DNA of 14,583 nt from Candidatus Hermodarchaeota archaeon (GTDB lineage Archaea; Asgardarchaeota; Hermodarchaeia; Hermodarchaeales; Hermodarchaeaceae): contig JAEOSA010000032.1 of the NCBI GenBank assembly GCA_016840595.1, positions 1 to 14,583 of the forward strand. The letters are read 5' to 3'. Each line of letters starts with the position of its first letter. Position 1 is the first letter of the stretch. The notes below the pieces were generated by a model. It saw only the letters and a list, made by a program, of their open reading frames with translations. It did not search any database and was not told the origin of the DNA. A program made the translations under genes and the position numbers. Below, piece after piece: positions 7,960 to 14,583 of this stretch.

Positions 7960-7964
7960 GGAAG

Positions 7965-7972
7965 CTAACCTC
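7965..7972 (-). promoter_or_regulatory. Shine-Dalgarno site of SDR gene
   Basis: On the minus strand this reads GAGGTTAG, five bases before the ATG at 7959. It matches the archaeal anti-SD well and sets the start. Confidence 0.6.
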
Positions 7973-8112
7973 GCACATTGTCGGCGGCTTTCTTGTTAAA
8001 TACCTTGTTGCTGTTATCCTGAATTTTTTATTACCTCCAAACTCAGATAATTAATAACTGCGGTATCATACACGAAGACACAATCCCCTCTTAAACATCA
8101 AACGGCTTCGAA

Positions 8113-8120
8113 TACTATAT
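8113..8120 (+). promoter_or_regulatory. Possible TATA box of PHP gene
   Basis: TACTATAT lies about 55 bases before the chosen ATG at 8173 and about 20 before an in-frame TTG at 8137. It sits in the 213-base divergent spacer that must hold promoters for both flanking genes. Weak evidence. Confidence 0.3.
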
Positions 8121-8172
8121 CAACGACGAAAACACTTTGTCACAACCACTACTTATCTCCCGTGACCATAGA

Positions 8173-9003
8173 ATGACAAAAACACCATCAAACTATGATT
8201 TGCACTTACACACCGAATTCAGTCCAGACTCTTCGACACCACTTGAAGCTTATGCTCAACGTGCAAACCAACTTGCCATCCATATCGGGTTTCTCGATCA
8301 TTTCGAACTCGCATTTCTTGACCGGAAAGACTACTTGAATCCTGACCGTTTCCCGTGTTTACTTGAAGAGTATGATCGAGTTCATTCACAGTATCCTTAC
8401 ACATCGCTCGGGTTAGAAGTCGATTATTACACTGATCTAGCTCCTCAACTCGCTGAGTTCTGTGACGATTATAAGAACGACTTTGACTATTTCATCGGGG
8501 TAGTCCACACAGTTGATCGGTTAGCATTGACAATCGTCGAAGAAATGGAAGAACTCGTAAAGATGATTGGGCTTCGCGAAATTCTGGAACGCTACTTTGA
8601 TGAAGTGGAGTCTGCTATTCGGTCACAACTTTTCTCCGGGATTGGTCATATCGATGGAGTGATGCGCTTCTTACCGCTTTTTCCAGGAAGCCCCGAAGTA
8701 ACTTCACTTTGGAAACAACGGACAAAGGAAATGGGATTACTTTGCCAAGAGCAAGGTGTCCTCATCGAAGTAAATCTACGCGGGCTAAACCACCCGTGGG
8801 GTAGAATACACCCAGATCCTCAGATAATTGATGAACTAATCCCGTCTGGTGCGAAGTTTTTCGTTGGGTCAGACAGCCATAGCCTTAAGGATTTCGAGAA
8901 CACGGCGTCACAACTTTGTCAATTGAACGCCTACTTGGCAGAAAAGCAGGCCTTACATCTCCCTGAATCTATTCAGAGTTCTATTCTACACAGTGAGAAA
9001 TAA
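8173..9003 (+). CDS. PHP-domain metal-dependent phosphoesterase (histidinol-phosphatase-like)
   Basis: A stand-alone PHP domain of 276 residues, close to the length of HisJ-type histidinol phosphatases. The metal-binding motifs appear in order: DLHLHTEFSPDS (9-20, H11 and H13), FLDHFEL, GLEVDY, GVVHTVD, GHIDGVMR, a later EVNLRG and the closing VGSDSHS. Such enzymes use two or three Mn/Zn/Fe ions to hydrolyse phosphomonoesters. Histidinol phosphate is the best-known substrate of this subgroup, but no other histidine gene is nearby, so a general phosphatase role is equally possible. An in-frame TTG at 8137 would add twelve residues. I prefer the ATG at 8173 because PHP domains start within a few residues of the HxH. 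Neither start has a clear SD. The 3' end overlaps the convergent VIT-like gene by 18 bases. Confidence 0.88.
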   Translation: MTKTPSNYDLHLHTEFSPDSSTPLEAYAQRANQLAIHIGFLDHFELAFLDRKDYLNPDRFPCLLEEYDRVHSQYPYTSLGLEVDYYTDLAPQLAEFCDDYKNDFDYFIGVVHTVDRLALTIVEEMEELVKMIGLREILERYFDEVESAIRSQLFSGIGHIDGVMRFLPLFPGSPEVTSLWKQRTKEMGLLCQEQGVLIEVNLRGLNHPWGRIHPDPQIIDELIPSGAKFFVGSDSHSLKDFENTASQLCQLNAYLAEKQALHLPESIQSSILHSEK

Positions 9004-9582
9004 TTCTAGTAAAATAATTGCTACAGCTGTGGCTACCCCTGCTCCAAGTGTCTGTATACCATAGAACCACGGATTTTGCTCAGAGACTCGCCCAAGAAAG
9101 ATTCCCAATAAGAAGAGCATCAAAAATCCTATGATCCCTGAAACCCACACGGCGATATCCCATGCCAAGGGTATACCAGTAACAATGAGAATAAATGGTG
9201 TAAGAAGAATCAATCCCGCCAAAAATGGTGCAAACCCGTCTACAATTGATGAGACAATAATCGCAAACCGTGACGCTTTTTGAACGATGGTTTGGTCTAA
9301 TTTTCGTAGCATAGCTCGTTCCATTTCTTTGAATTCCCGTTCTCTTTCTGCTTTTTCTGCTAGATAGGTGCCGGCTAATCCAGAAAACATCATGGCTAGG
9401 CATGCACCGATTCCTGCGGTCACAATTGCCCGCGCATCATGATGAAGGGCAAAATGCGATGCTAAAATAATTCCCATGATGGTTAAGGTTCCATCAAAGG
9501 CATTCATCGCAAAATATCGTCGCGCAATGGGTCCAAGGTTCGAAATTGCGGCTAATTGTTCTATTTCTTCAATTCGCGACAT
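8986..9582 (-). CDS. VIT1/CCC1-family membrane protein (probable Fe/Mn transporter)
   Basis: A 198-residue membrane protein with about five helices. TM1 holds MNAFDGTLTIMGIILASH, the family's N-D-G-type block, here F-D-G. TM2 ends in SGLAGTYLAEKAERERE, matching the S-M-x-x-G-E-Y region. The loop after TM2 is rich in Glu and Met (EREREFKEMERAM), as in the cytoplasmic metal-binding segment of VIT1. Characterised members move Fe(II) or Mn(II) out of the cytosol. The protein is shorter than plant and yeast homologues, as archaeal members often are. An upstream in-frame ATG at 9657 would add 25 polar/aromatic residues that do not look like the family. I chose 9582 because a TATA-like GTTATAAT lies about 31 bases before it, implying a near-leaderless mRNA. 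Confidence 0.8.
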   Translation of the reverse strand: MSRIEEIEQLAAISNLGPIARRYFAMNAFDGTLTIMGIILASHFALHHDARAIVTAGIGACLAMMFSGLAGTYLAEKAEREREFKEMERAMLRKLDQTIVQKASRFAIIVSSIVDGFAPFLAGLILLTPFILIVTGIPLAWDIAVWVSGIIGFLMLFLLGIFLGRVSEQNPWFYGIQTLGAGVATAVAIILLELFLTV

Positions 9583-9608
9583 TGTAGTGGACAACTTCCA
9601 ATATTCAT

Positions 9609-9617
9609 CATTATAAC
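9609..9617 (-). promoter_or_regulatory. TATA-like box of VIT/CCC1 gene
   Basis: The minus strand reads GTTATAAT, centred about 31 bases before the ATG at 9582. Archaeal transcription starts about 25 bases downstream of TATA, so the leader would be only a few bases long. This argues against the longer start at 9657. Confidence 0.45.
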
Positions 9618-9737
9618 ATAACCCGAAAAGCATTACGTACCAACTTAATTCCTTCATATACCCTTAATTTTTCGATAAGTACTTAGTCTTCGATAGACTT
9701 TTCTTGATGATACGAAAAGGAAGACATATCTCTGGTA

Positions 9738-9742
9738 AGGAG
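9738..9742 (+). promoter_or_regulatory. Shine-Dalgarno site of radical SAM gene
   Basis: AGGAG (within TAAGGAG) lies about eight bases before the ATG at 9751. It favours that start over the out-of-frame ATG at 9747. Confidence 0.6.
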
Positions 9743-9750
9743 CGTCATGA

Positions 9751-11076
9751 ATGGAGTCTCAAACTGGAAAAATCATTTTTGGCAAAGGCGAACTTGAGGG
9801 TCACAGGTTTCATCTTCGTAAGGAGCCTAAAGGTGGTACAATCGTTGTCGATGCCTCACGTTTACTTTTCTTAAATGAAACTGGTTATGATTATGCTATT
9901 GCTGCGGTGGAAGGGAAATCTGAGGATGAGGTCATCACTTTCATCCGTGAGAAATATCGGGGTGCAAAACCTGATGCGATTCGAGCGGATTACGCTGAAT
10001 TAAAGGATAAGATTTTGTCTTTCATTGCTGAACCCGATGTTTCGCCCATTGAAACCTTTGACTTTGGTGAAGTCGAGCCTTTCTCCCATGAGCCCTCTGC
10101 CCCTTACAGGGTTGACCTTGCACTCACCTACCGCTGTAATAACGTGTGTTCACATTGTTATGTACCTCCAGAACGTCGCAGTTGGGATGCCACCAAAGAA
10201 ATCGAAACCAGTAAATGGAAGCAGGTCCTTGATACCCTCCTCGGTGTAGCTATTCCTCATGTAACTTTCACGGGTGGCGAACCGACACTTCGTGATGATC
10301 TTGTCGAACTTGTGCAATATGCTGAAGAAATCGGTATTATCGCAGGACTTGTCACCAATGGACGGCACCTAACACAGGGCCTGGTTGATGATTTGGTGAA
10401 AGCTGGGATAGATTACGTGCAAATCACTTTGGAATCACATCTACCCGAAATTCATGATCAAATGGTGGGTGTTCAAGGCGCCTGGGAAGAAACTGTTGCT
10501 GGGCTCAAGCGGTTCATCGCCACCGATATCTATACCATCACTAACACGACCCTCACGCAGCTAAACCGACCAACAATCACCGATACTGTCGCATTCTTGG
10601 CAAAATTAGGTCAGAAGCCATTTGCTATGAACGGCCTCATCTATTCAGGCAGCGGACGCGATGTGGCAGATAAACAAGCCATTCCGGAAGAAGAACTGGA
10701 TGAAATCATCACCGATATCCTCGCCGAGGCTAGTGAACACGACATGCGACTCATTTGGTATTCACCCACCATGTACTGTCACTTCGATCCTACTGAATAT
10801 GGGCTGGGTCCACGACGCTGTAGCGCAGCTTACTCAAGCCTTGCAATTGAACCTAATGCAGATGTCCTCCCCTGTCAAAGCTACTTTGAACCCTTGGGAA
10901 ACATTCTCAAAGACTCTTGGAAAACAATTTGGAACCATCCAACAGCAAAGGCACTACGAGGACATACGAAACTCGCTGAAGAATGCCTTTCATGTGAGCT
11001 CCTCAAAGCGTGCGGTGGAGGCTGCCCACTCTTCACCGAATATAAGGAAGTCTGTTGCCACCATAACATAGGGTGA
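9751..11076 (+). CDS. Radical SAM/SPASM maturase with PqqD-like N-terminal domain
   Basis: A 441-residue iron-sulfur enzyme in three parts. Residues about 25-95 resemble PqqD, the peptide-binding RRE of RiPP enzymes: VVDASRLLFLNETGYDYAIA, then KSEDEVITFIREKY. The radical SAM core carries C129-x3-C133-x2-C136 (CNNVCSHCY) for the SAM-binding 4Fe-4S cluster and FTGGEPTLRDD (about 174-184) for SAM. The C-terminal SPASM region has C357, C375, then C412-x2-C415-x5-C421-x3-C425 and C435/C436, enough to hold two auxiliary clusters. Relatives modify peptides (thioethers, PQQ precursor) or tetrapyrroles (AhbC/AhbD, NirJ). The PqqD-like part favours a peptide substrate, but no precursor gene is apparent nearby. 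The SD is AGGAG eight bases upstream. A SAM methyltransferase gene follows 55 bases downstream on the same strand, probably in one operon. Confidence 0.9.
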   Translation: MESQTGKIIFGKGELEGHRFHLRKEPKGGTIVVDASRLLFLNETGYDYAIAAVEGKSEDEVITFIREKYRGAKPDAIRADYAELKDKILSFIAEPDVSPIETFDFGEVEPFSHEPSAPYRVDLALTYRCNNVCSHCYVPPERRSWDATKEIETSKWKQVLDTLLGVAIPHVTFTGGEPTLRDDLVELVQYAEEIGIIAGLVTNGRHLTQGLVDDLVKAGIDYVQITLESHLPEIHDQMVGVQGAWEETVAGLKRFIATDIYTITNTTLTQLNRPTITDTVAFLAKLGQKPFAMNGLIYSGSGRDVADKQAIPEEELDEIITDILAEASEHDMRLIWYSPTMYCHFDPTEYGLGPRRCSAAYSSLAIEPNADVLPCQSYFEPLGNILKDSWKTIWNHPTAKALRGHTKLAEECLSCELLKACGGGCPLFTEYKEVCCHHNIG

Positions 11077-11117
11077 TAATCACAACACAAACCCCCCTTC
11101 TTAGCCTAACAGAAGAT

Positions 11118-11123
11118 GGGAGG
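11118..11123 (+). promoter_or_regulatory. Shine-Dalgarno site of methyltransferase gene
   Basis: GGGAGG lies eight bases before the GTG at 11132. The ATG at 11130 is in another frame, so the GTG is the start of this reading frame. Confidence 0.6.
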
Positions 11124-11131
11124 CACACCAT

Positions 11132-11851
11132 GTGCAACCCTATACCTCCACATTTCTCAAAGAACAAGCCCAACGAACCGCACCAACACGCCAATTCTTT
11201 TACCAACACATCAAATGGAGCGAGGCACCAATTTGCATTGATATTGGTTGTGGAACTGGTGCTATCACTCCAGAATTGGCCAGCGAAGCCCCTGGCGTAA
11301 CCGCAATAGGTCTAGACATTGATCCAATTTTACTATCAAGGGCTGTTCGAATGCAATCACAACACAGCCAGCTCCATTTTTTACTAGCAGATGCCACATA
11401 CCTTCCACTCCGTCAGGCAGTCGCCAGTTTCTGCTTAAGCCATTTCACCCTGATGTGGATCATTGACCGGATACAAGCACTCAAGGAAATTCGATATGTT
11501 CTACGTCCAAAGGGAGTATTCGCCTCCATAGAACCCGATTATGCTGAACGGATTGAAATTCCTAAAGGACGAACTGAACCTCTACCCAATGCGGCTTATC
11601 CCATAATTGCCGCCTTACAGAAATTAGGTGCCGACCCGTATACTGGGTCCCAATTGCCTTCAGAACTAGAAAAACTCGGGTTTCAGAACGTTCGTTCAGG
11701 GATTCTTTCATGGCAATTTGATGCAGATGCGATGAAAGCAGAGATTACTGATGAAGCAGATTTACTAGAAGAACTAGGTATTCAATGGGTTGTACCCAAG
11801 TTCATCTATACGCCCATTTGGTGGATATTTGCCATATCTGGAAGGGGCTAG
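11132..11851 (+). CDS. Class I SAM-dependent methyltransferase
   Basis: A 239-residue Rossmann-type methyltransferase (Methyltransf_11/25-like). Motif I is CIDIGCGTGAI (35-45). Motif II is GLDIDP (60-65), whose acidic residue binds the SAM ribose. ADATYLPL (86-93) corresponds to the adenine-binding acidic motif. FCLSHFTLMWI and EIRYVLRPKGVFASIEP follow as motifs IV-VI. It starts with GTG, supported by GGGAGG eight bases upstream. The last third (FQNVRSGILSW onward) is less typical, and the tail IYTPIWWIFAISG is strongly hydrophobic, so membrane or lipid contact is possible. The methyl acceptor is unknown. Its place right after the radical SAM/SPASM gene suggests that the two act on the same product, but it could equally be an unrelated small-molecule or lipid methylase. 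Confidence 0.87.
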   Translation: MQPYTSTFLKEQAQRTAPTRQFFYQHIKWSEAPICIDIGCGTGAITPELASEAPGVTAIGLDIDPILLSRAVRMQSQHSQLHFLLADATYLPLRQAVASFCLSHFTLMWIIDRIQALKEIRYVLRPKGVFASIEPDYAERIEIPKGRTEPLPNAAYPIIAALQKLGADPYTGSQLPSELEKLGFQNVRSGILSWQFDADAMKAEITDEADLLEELGIQWVVPKFIYTPIWWIFAISGRG

Positions 11852-11908
11852 AATTTCAAAAAAGTATGAAGAGCAGTAGAAATCCTTGATTATACGGAGT
11901 TCACTTCC

Positions 11909-12325
11909 CTAAGGAGCTAAGCCAAGAAGTGCGAGAAGAATGAGGCCATAGGCAACAAAGATGACGCCAATAATGATTGAAATCACAACGACTAATAATC
12001 CAACCGCAATTGCGCCCAGAATTTCAGTATCGAAAAACTTCATAATCAACCAGATGTAGCCAACTAGCACGATCAGCCAGGGAATTGAAATAATGAGGAT
12101 CACGCCGATTAGTCCTAAGGGAAGTAGAAGTGATTCGATGAAGTATTGAAAGAAGTAGAGTAGAATGAAGTTGATGATATTCCCGATAAGGGTGATTAGT
12201 AGTGCATCGGTGTACTGAGTGTCTTTACCCCAGGCAATCCGACCAACTATCCAAAGAATGAACGAGGTTACCAGCCAAATCACTAAGAATGAGAGTCCAA
12301 GTATAATCAATTCAGCAAATTGCAT
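11909..12325 (-). CDS. Small four-helix membrane protein, paralogue A
   Basis: I cannot name a family. The 138-residue protein is almost wholly hydrophobic, with about four helices (roughly 5-29, 41-63, 68-94 and 102-134). Short polar breaks at GRIAWGKDTQYTDA (28-41) and KFFDTE (about 96-101) are shared in position and character with the upstream neighbour: GRIMGGEIVTLRDA and KFYDFG. GGTGA lies about nine bases before the ATG, and a TATA-like TTATAA is about 55 bases upstream. It probably has its own promoter, since 166 bases separate it from its paralogue. It converges on the methyltransferase gene with a 57-base gap. It may be a structural membrane protein, a small-molecule pore or a partner of another membrane complex; no catalytic residues are evident. 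Confidence 0.75.
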   Translation of the reverse strand: MQFAELIILGLSFLVIWLVTSFILWIVGRIAWGKDTQYTDALLITLIGNIINFILLYFFQYFIESLLLPLGLIGVILIISIPWLIVLVGYIWLIMKFFDTEILGAIAVGLLVVVISIIIGVIFVAYGLILLALLGLAP

Positions 12326-12379
12326 TGTGAAAATATCACCCTGGTTGGTGTGATGTATCCTGCTTCTGAATTTCTACCT

Positions 12380-12386
12380 TTATAAT
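12380..12386 (-). promoter_or_regulatory. TATA-like box of small membrane protein A
   Basis: The minus strand reads ATTATAAAGG, about 55 bases before the ATG at 12325. That would give a leader of about 30 bases containing the GGTGA SD. Confidence 0.35.
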
Positions 12387-12491
12387 TCTGTCAGTCAAAT
12401 GTCTAGATTAGAATTAGTTGTGTCTAAGGCGCAATGACACTATCTGCCTTCACACTGCTTGACTCTAAATACTTCTCAGGAAATTTTGAGG

Positions 12492-12878
12492 CTAGGGCAG
12501 TGGGACGAAGAAGATGTAGTAAAATGCAATGCTCATAACCTCGACAGCCGAAAACATAACCAGTGCCAACATTATGAGGGCTGTTGCACCAAAACATCCA
12601 AAGTCATAGAATTTTATGATAGTCATAATAAGCGCGAGGATACCAGCTACAACAACAAGAAAATCGGCAGCGACAGGAAAAATGAAAAACATAATCCACC
12701 AGACAATTTCCTGAGCCATTACTACAATTGAAGCACCAATGAAAGCATCTCTCAAAGTGACGATTTCTCCTCCCATAATTCGACCGGAAAAAAATATCGC
12801 GAGTGTCAGAGCAAAAAATCTGATAAGAAACGCTGCGATGGTTCCCGCCACGAAGAAAAGAATTGGTGCAATTTGCAT
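12492..12878 (-). CDS. Small four-helix membrane protein, paralogue B
   Basis: A 128-residue hydrophobic protein with about four helices. It begins MQIAPILFF, like the MQFAELIIL of its neighbour. It shares the block GRIMGGEIVTLRDAFIGAS after helix 1 and IIKFYDFGCFGATALIML before the last helix, matching GRIAWGKDTQYTDALLITL and IMKFFDTEILGAIAVGLL. The two therefore look like diverged tandem duplicates. The ATG at 12878 is set by GAGGAG on the minus strand about eight bases upstream. It is divergent from nurA across a 194-base spacer, so shared control is possible but not shown. Function unknown. The dense plus-strand frame over the same bases is a shadow: only the minus strand has an SD and a paralogue. 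Confidence 0.75.
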   Translation of the reverse strand: MQIAPILFFVAGTIAAFLIRFFALTLAIFFSGRIMGGEIVTLRDAFIGASIVVMAQEIVWWIMFFIFPVAADFLVVVAGILALIMTIIKFYDFGCFGATALIMLALVMFSAVEVMSIAFYYIFFVPLP

Positions 12879-12886
12879 TACCTAAT

Positions 12887-12892
12887 CTCCTC
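12887..12892 (-). promoter_or_regulatory. Shine-Dalgarno site of small membrane protein B
   Basis: On the minus strand this is GAGGAG, eight bases before the ATG at 12878. It supports that start and the coding strand. Confidence 0.55.
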
Positions 12893-13019
12893 ACAATCTA
12901 ATAATAAAATCATAGGATGGTGGTTGCCCAAAAAACTTCGCTTCTTGGTGTTCGCTAGCGCGTTACATTCTAAGGGCTTTACGGTTTTTTTGATTTTACT
13001 TATCGATTTGTGTGAGTTA

Positions 13020-13027
13020 GGTTTAAA
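13020..13027 (+). promoter_or_regulatory. TATA-like box of nurA
   Basis: GGTTTAAAG lies about 48 bases before the ATG at 13073, placing a transcription start near 13048 and a leader of about 25 bases. Confidence 0.35.
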
Positions 13028-13072
13028 GGGGCTAGACTTGGTCTGTGACATAGATTGTTGGGCGATGGTCAT

Positions 13073-14410
13073 ATGCCAAATTTTCTTGATTTATTCCTCA
13101 ATGAATTGCAGGAAAAACGAGACGCTTTCCGTCGGAGACTAACCGGTGAAGAGTCCACCGAGCTAGATGGACTCGTGAAAGCTGAGTTTCAAAAAGAATG
13201 GCGGAAGCTTCCTGCCCCAAAAAAGCAGGACCTTCGTGTTATTGCTGTGGATAGTGGTCGTTCAACACGAGAGTATGCTCCGGGTGCCTTCATGTATATT
13301 TGTCGGGCTAGCGCGTACACCTCTTGGGGAGAATCACACCGCAAAGTGACTTCTAATGCACATATGATTGCTTCTCCCCGTGAACAACTCATTGACCTTG
13401 TGAGCTTACGCTCCGAACACATTGAACATCAAGTCGCTCTTGAGGCTGTCCAATCCGCGTCAGATGTTGATTTAGTACTTTTAGACGGATCCTTGTATGG
13501 ACGAATTACTCATGTTCCAATTGCATTCAACTATGCTGGTGAGCGTGAGCTCTACCTACGCTATATGCAGACCTTTATCCAACTTCTCGAGGAGTGTCGA
13601 AAACGGAAAATCTTGATATTAGGAATTAGTAAAGATTCGGTAGCCCGTCACCTTACTCGGCTCCTCCTTGATTCGGTAAGGGACAAAGTTTTGCAGGATT
13701 TGGAAAAAGTACTATCTTCTGAAGATTTCAGTCAAGTTGCCCAATCATTAGAGGCTGAGAAAAAGCCGGCTATAACTGCCATCCGGTTCCTTCGAGAACT
13801 ACCCCTGAGTAAAAGCCAACACGAGCTGATTTGGGATCTACTTTATGAGCTTCGCCGACCGCGACCAGATTTCGCTCTTATTCATGCCTGGGGAGAAACT
13901 GCGGGTTACACAACACCGATTGAACCCTACCCGGACGTTCCCTTGTTCAAATATGAATCCAAGAACCCCGCGGATTATGTTCGACGCCGTTTTGCTAATG
14001 TTTATGCTGATTATCAAAGTGATGAGGATTTTGAAAAGTGGGCAGTACCCGTGATGAAGGATACTTTCCAACTTCCGACATTCGTAACTGTTTGCGCAAA
14101 ACTTGCGCACAATGATACACCCATGCGCATAGATATGCCCGCCTTTAACGTTGGAATACCAACACGCCTTTCACAGGTGTCAGGATCACGAATGCTTGAT
14201 CCTCCACCCAGTCGTGTGCAAACAATTTTAGAGACACTTCTTGGAGAGTATGGTGGTCCAGAGTTGTATAATGTGTTCTTGGTGCACGCCGATCGAGAAG
14301 CACGATTACCTCTAAAAGATGTAACAACACTTTATGAACCCCTAGTTGAAAAGGAATTGAAAATATCATTAATTCCCAGGCGTAGAGAAAGGAGGTTAGG
14401 ACATGGCTAA
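13073..14410 (+). CDS. nurA: NurA-family 5'-3' nuclease
   Basis: NurA is a dimeric Mn-dependent nuclease. With the HerA ATPase it resects DNA ends to make 3' overhangs for RadA, in concert with Mre11-Rad50. The RNase-H-like active site is visible: D60 in VIAVDSGRS, acidic residues in LRSEHIEHQ (E115, E118) and D138 in VLLDGSLYG. These match in order and spacing the catalytic acids known from Sulfolobus NurA. A conserved Lys-Asp follows in LILGISKDS, and VHADREARL near the C-terminus could supply the late catalytic His. At 445 residues it is longer than the Sulfolobus protein, through a charged helical insert (about 200-260). I chose the ATG at 13073; an in-frame TTG at 13055 would add six residues and leave almost no leader. 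Its last eight bases overlap the start of herA, which suggests translational coupling. Confidence 0.9.
   Translation: MPNFLDLFLNELQEKRDAFRRRLTGEESTELDGLVKAEFQKEWRKLPAPKKQDLRVIAVDSGRSTREYAPGAFMYICRASAYTSWGESHRKVTSNAHMIASPREQLIDLVSLRSEHIEHQVALEAVQSASDVDLVLLDGSLYGRITHVPIAFNYAGERELYLRYMQTFIQLLEECRKRKILILGISKDSVARHLTRLLLDSVRDKVLQDLEKVLSSEDFSQVAQSLEAEKKPAITAIRFLRELPLSKSQHELIWDLLYELRRPRPDFALIHAWGETAGYTTPIEPYPDVPLFKYESKNPADYVRRRFANVYADYQSDEDFEKWAVPVMKDTFQLPTFVTVCAKLAHNDTPMRIDMPAFNVGIPTRLSQVSGSRMLDPPPSRVQTILETLLGEYGGPELYNVFLVHADREARLPLKDVTTLYEPLVEKELKISLIPRRRERRLGHG
14391..14396 (+). promoter_or_regulatory. Strong Shine-Dalgarno site of herA inside nurA
   Basis: GGAGGT (within AAAGGAGGTTAGG) lies six bases before the herA ATG and inside the last codons of nurA. 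It is a near-perfect match to the 16S 3' end. Confidence 0.8.
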
Positions 14411-14583
14411 AGGACAAAACGAAGAACCCGTCGGATTCATTGTCGAAGAAGCCCGAGCCACAGAATTTCTATTTGCTAGTGATCGAAAACGGTATCCACA
14501 AAAGTTTGAATATCTCACAGTTAACTCGGAAGAGCTCGTGGATGGAATTCTAAAACCGGTTGAGGTCCTCGCCCAAGTAGAAA
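14403..14583 (+). CDS. herA: HerA-type DNA translocase, N-terminal part (runs off right edge)
   Basis: Only the first 60 codons are present. They read as the N-terminal HAS-barrel of HerA: VGFIVEEARATEFLF, then KFEYLTVNSEE and LAQVE, the small beta-barrel that binds NurA. The FtsK/HerA-type ATPase core with Walker motifs would lie beyond the window. HerA forms a hexameric ring that drives DNA into NurA. The assignment rests on these residues plus the overlap with nurA, the usual gene partner. The ATG is preceded by an excellent SD. Confidence 0.85.
   Translation, partial: MAKGQNEEPVGFIVEEARATEFLFASDRKRYPQKFEYLTVNSEELVDGILKPVEVLAQVE

Noticed and set aside
12459..12731. Plus-strand 90-codon frame opposite small membrane protein B
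   Set aside because: The minus-strand gene has an SD, a hydrophobic helix pattern and a paralogue. This frame has low-complexity polar composition and no SD.
12604..12894. Cysteine-rich 96-codon minus-strand frame, tempting as a metal-binding or precursor peptide
   Set aside because: It overlaps small membrane protein B on the same strand in another frame. The cysteines come from reading hydrophobic codons one base out, and it has no SD.
12977..12996. T-rich run (CGGTTTTTTTGATTTT) read as a terminator
   Set aside because: No plus-strand gene ends upstream of it, so it is more likely part of the AT-rich promoter spacer before nurA.
12873..13142. Plus-strand 89-codon frame spanning the spacer upstream of nurA
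   Set aside because: It runs into nurA in another frame, has no SD and covers the likely promoter region.
13838..14417. Two minus-strand frames opposite the end of nurA
   Set aside because: They lie opposite a well-supported nuclease gene and lack SD sites or recognisable domains.
1..14583. tRNA, rRNA, CRISPR arrays, insertion sequences, attachment sites
   Set aside because: I saw no cloverleaf-like block, no spaced direct repeats, no transposase or integrase frame and no terminal inverted repeats. Short RNA genes cannot be excluded by eye.

Overview
The window looks archaeal. The clearest marker is the right edge: a NurA-family nuclease gene that overlaps the start of a HerA-type ATPase gene, a pair typical of archaeal DNA end resection. 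Supporting signs are purine-rich Shine-Dalgarno (SD) sites, TATA-like boxes about 25-55 bases upstream of several starts, and a membrane protein dense in N-X-S/T sequons. Base composition is moderate, a little below half G+C by eye. An Asgard-type or other mesophilic uncultured lineage is possible, but nothing here fixes the phylum.

Layout, left to right. (1) 1-568, minus: the 5' part of a type-I ABC exporter gene that runs off the left edge. (2) 716-2813, plus: an internally duplicated, sequon-rich membrane protein and an MscS-type channel. (3) 2996-5984, plus: an MFS transporter and a thiamine-diphosphate enzyme of the acetolactate-synthase type, 34 bases apart and probably one operon. (4) 7959-5981, minus: an operon of an extended SDR (epimerase/dehydratase-like) and a 3-hydroxyacyl-CoA dehydrogenase. 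It converges on the ThDP gene and the two stop codons overlap. (5) 8173-9003, plus: a PHP-domain phosphoesterase, overlapping tail to tail with a VIT1/CCC1-like membrane protein on the minus strand (9582-8986). (6) 9751-11851, plus: a radical SAM/SPASM maturase with a PqqD-like N-terminus, followed by a class I SAM methyltransferase. (7) 12878-11909, minus: two small four-helix membrane proteins that look like tandem paralogues. (8) 13073-14583, plus: nurA and the first 60 codons of herA.

How they may work together. Region 3 could import and convert a small organic acid. Region 4 carries chemistry for hydroxyacyl-CoA or sugar/sterol-like substrates; no pathway can be assigned from sequence alone. 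Region 6 is the most suggestive of an undescribed function: the architecture is that of enzymes that modify peptides or build cofactors, but no precursor peptide is visible nearby. Region 8 is DNA repair. The rest is envelope and transport.

No stretch longer than 300 bases lacks a gene; the largest gaps (about 150-210 bases) are divergent or inter-operon spacers. I saw no tRNA, rRNA, CRISPR array, insertion sequence or obvious integration site.
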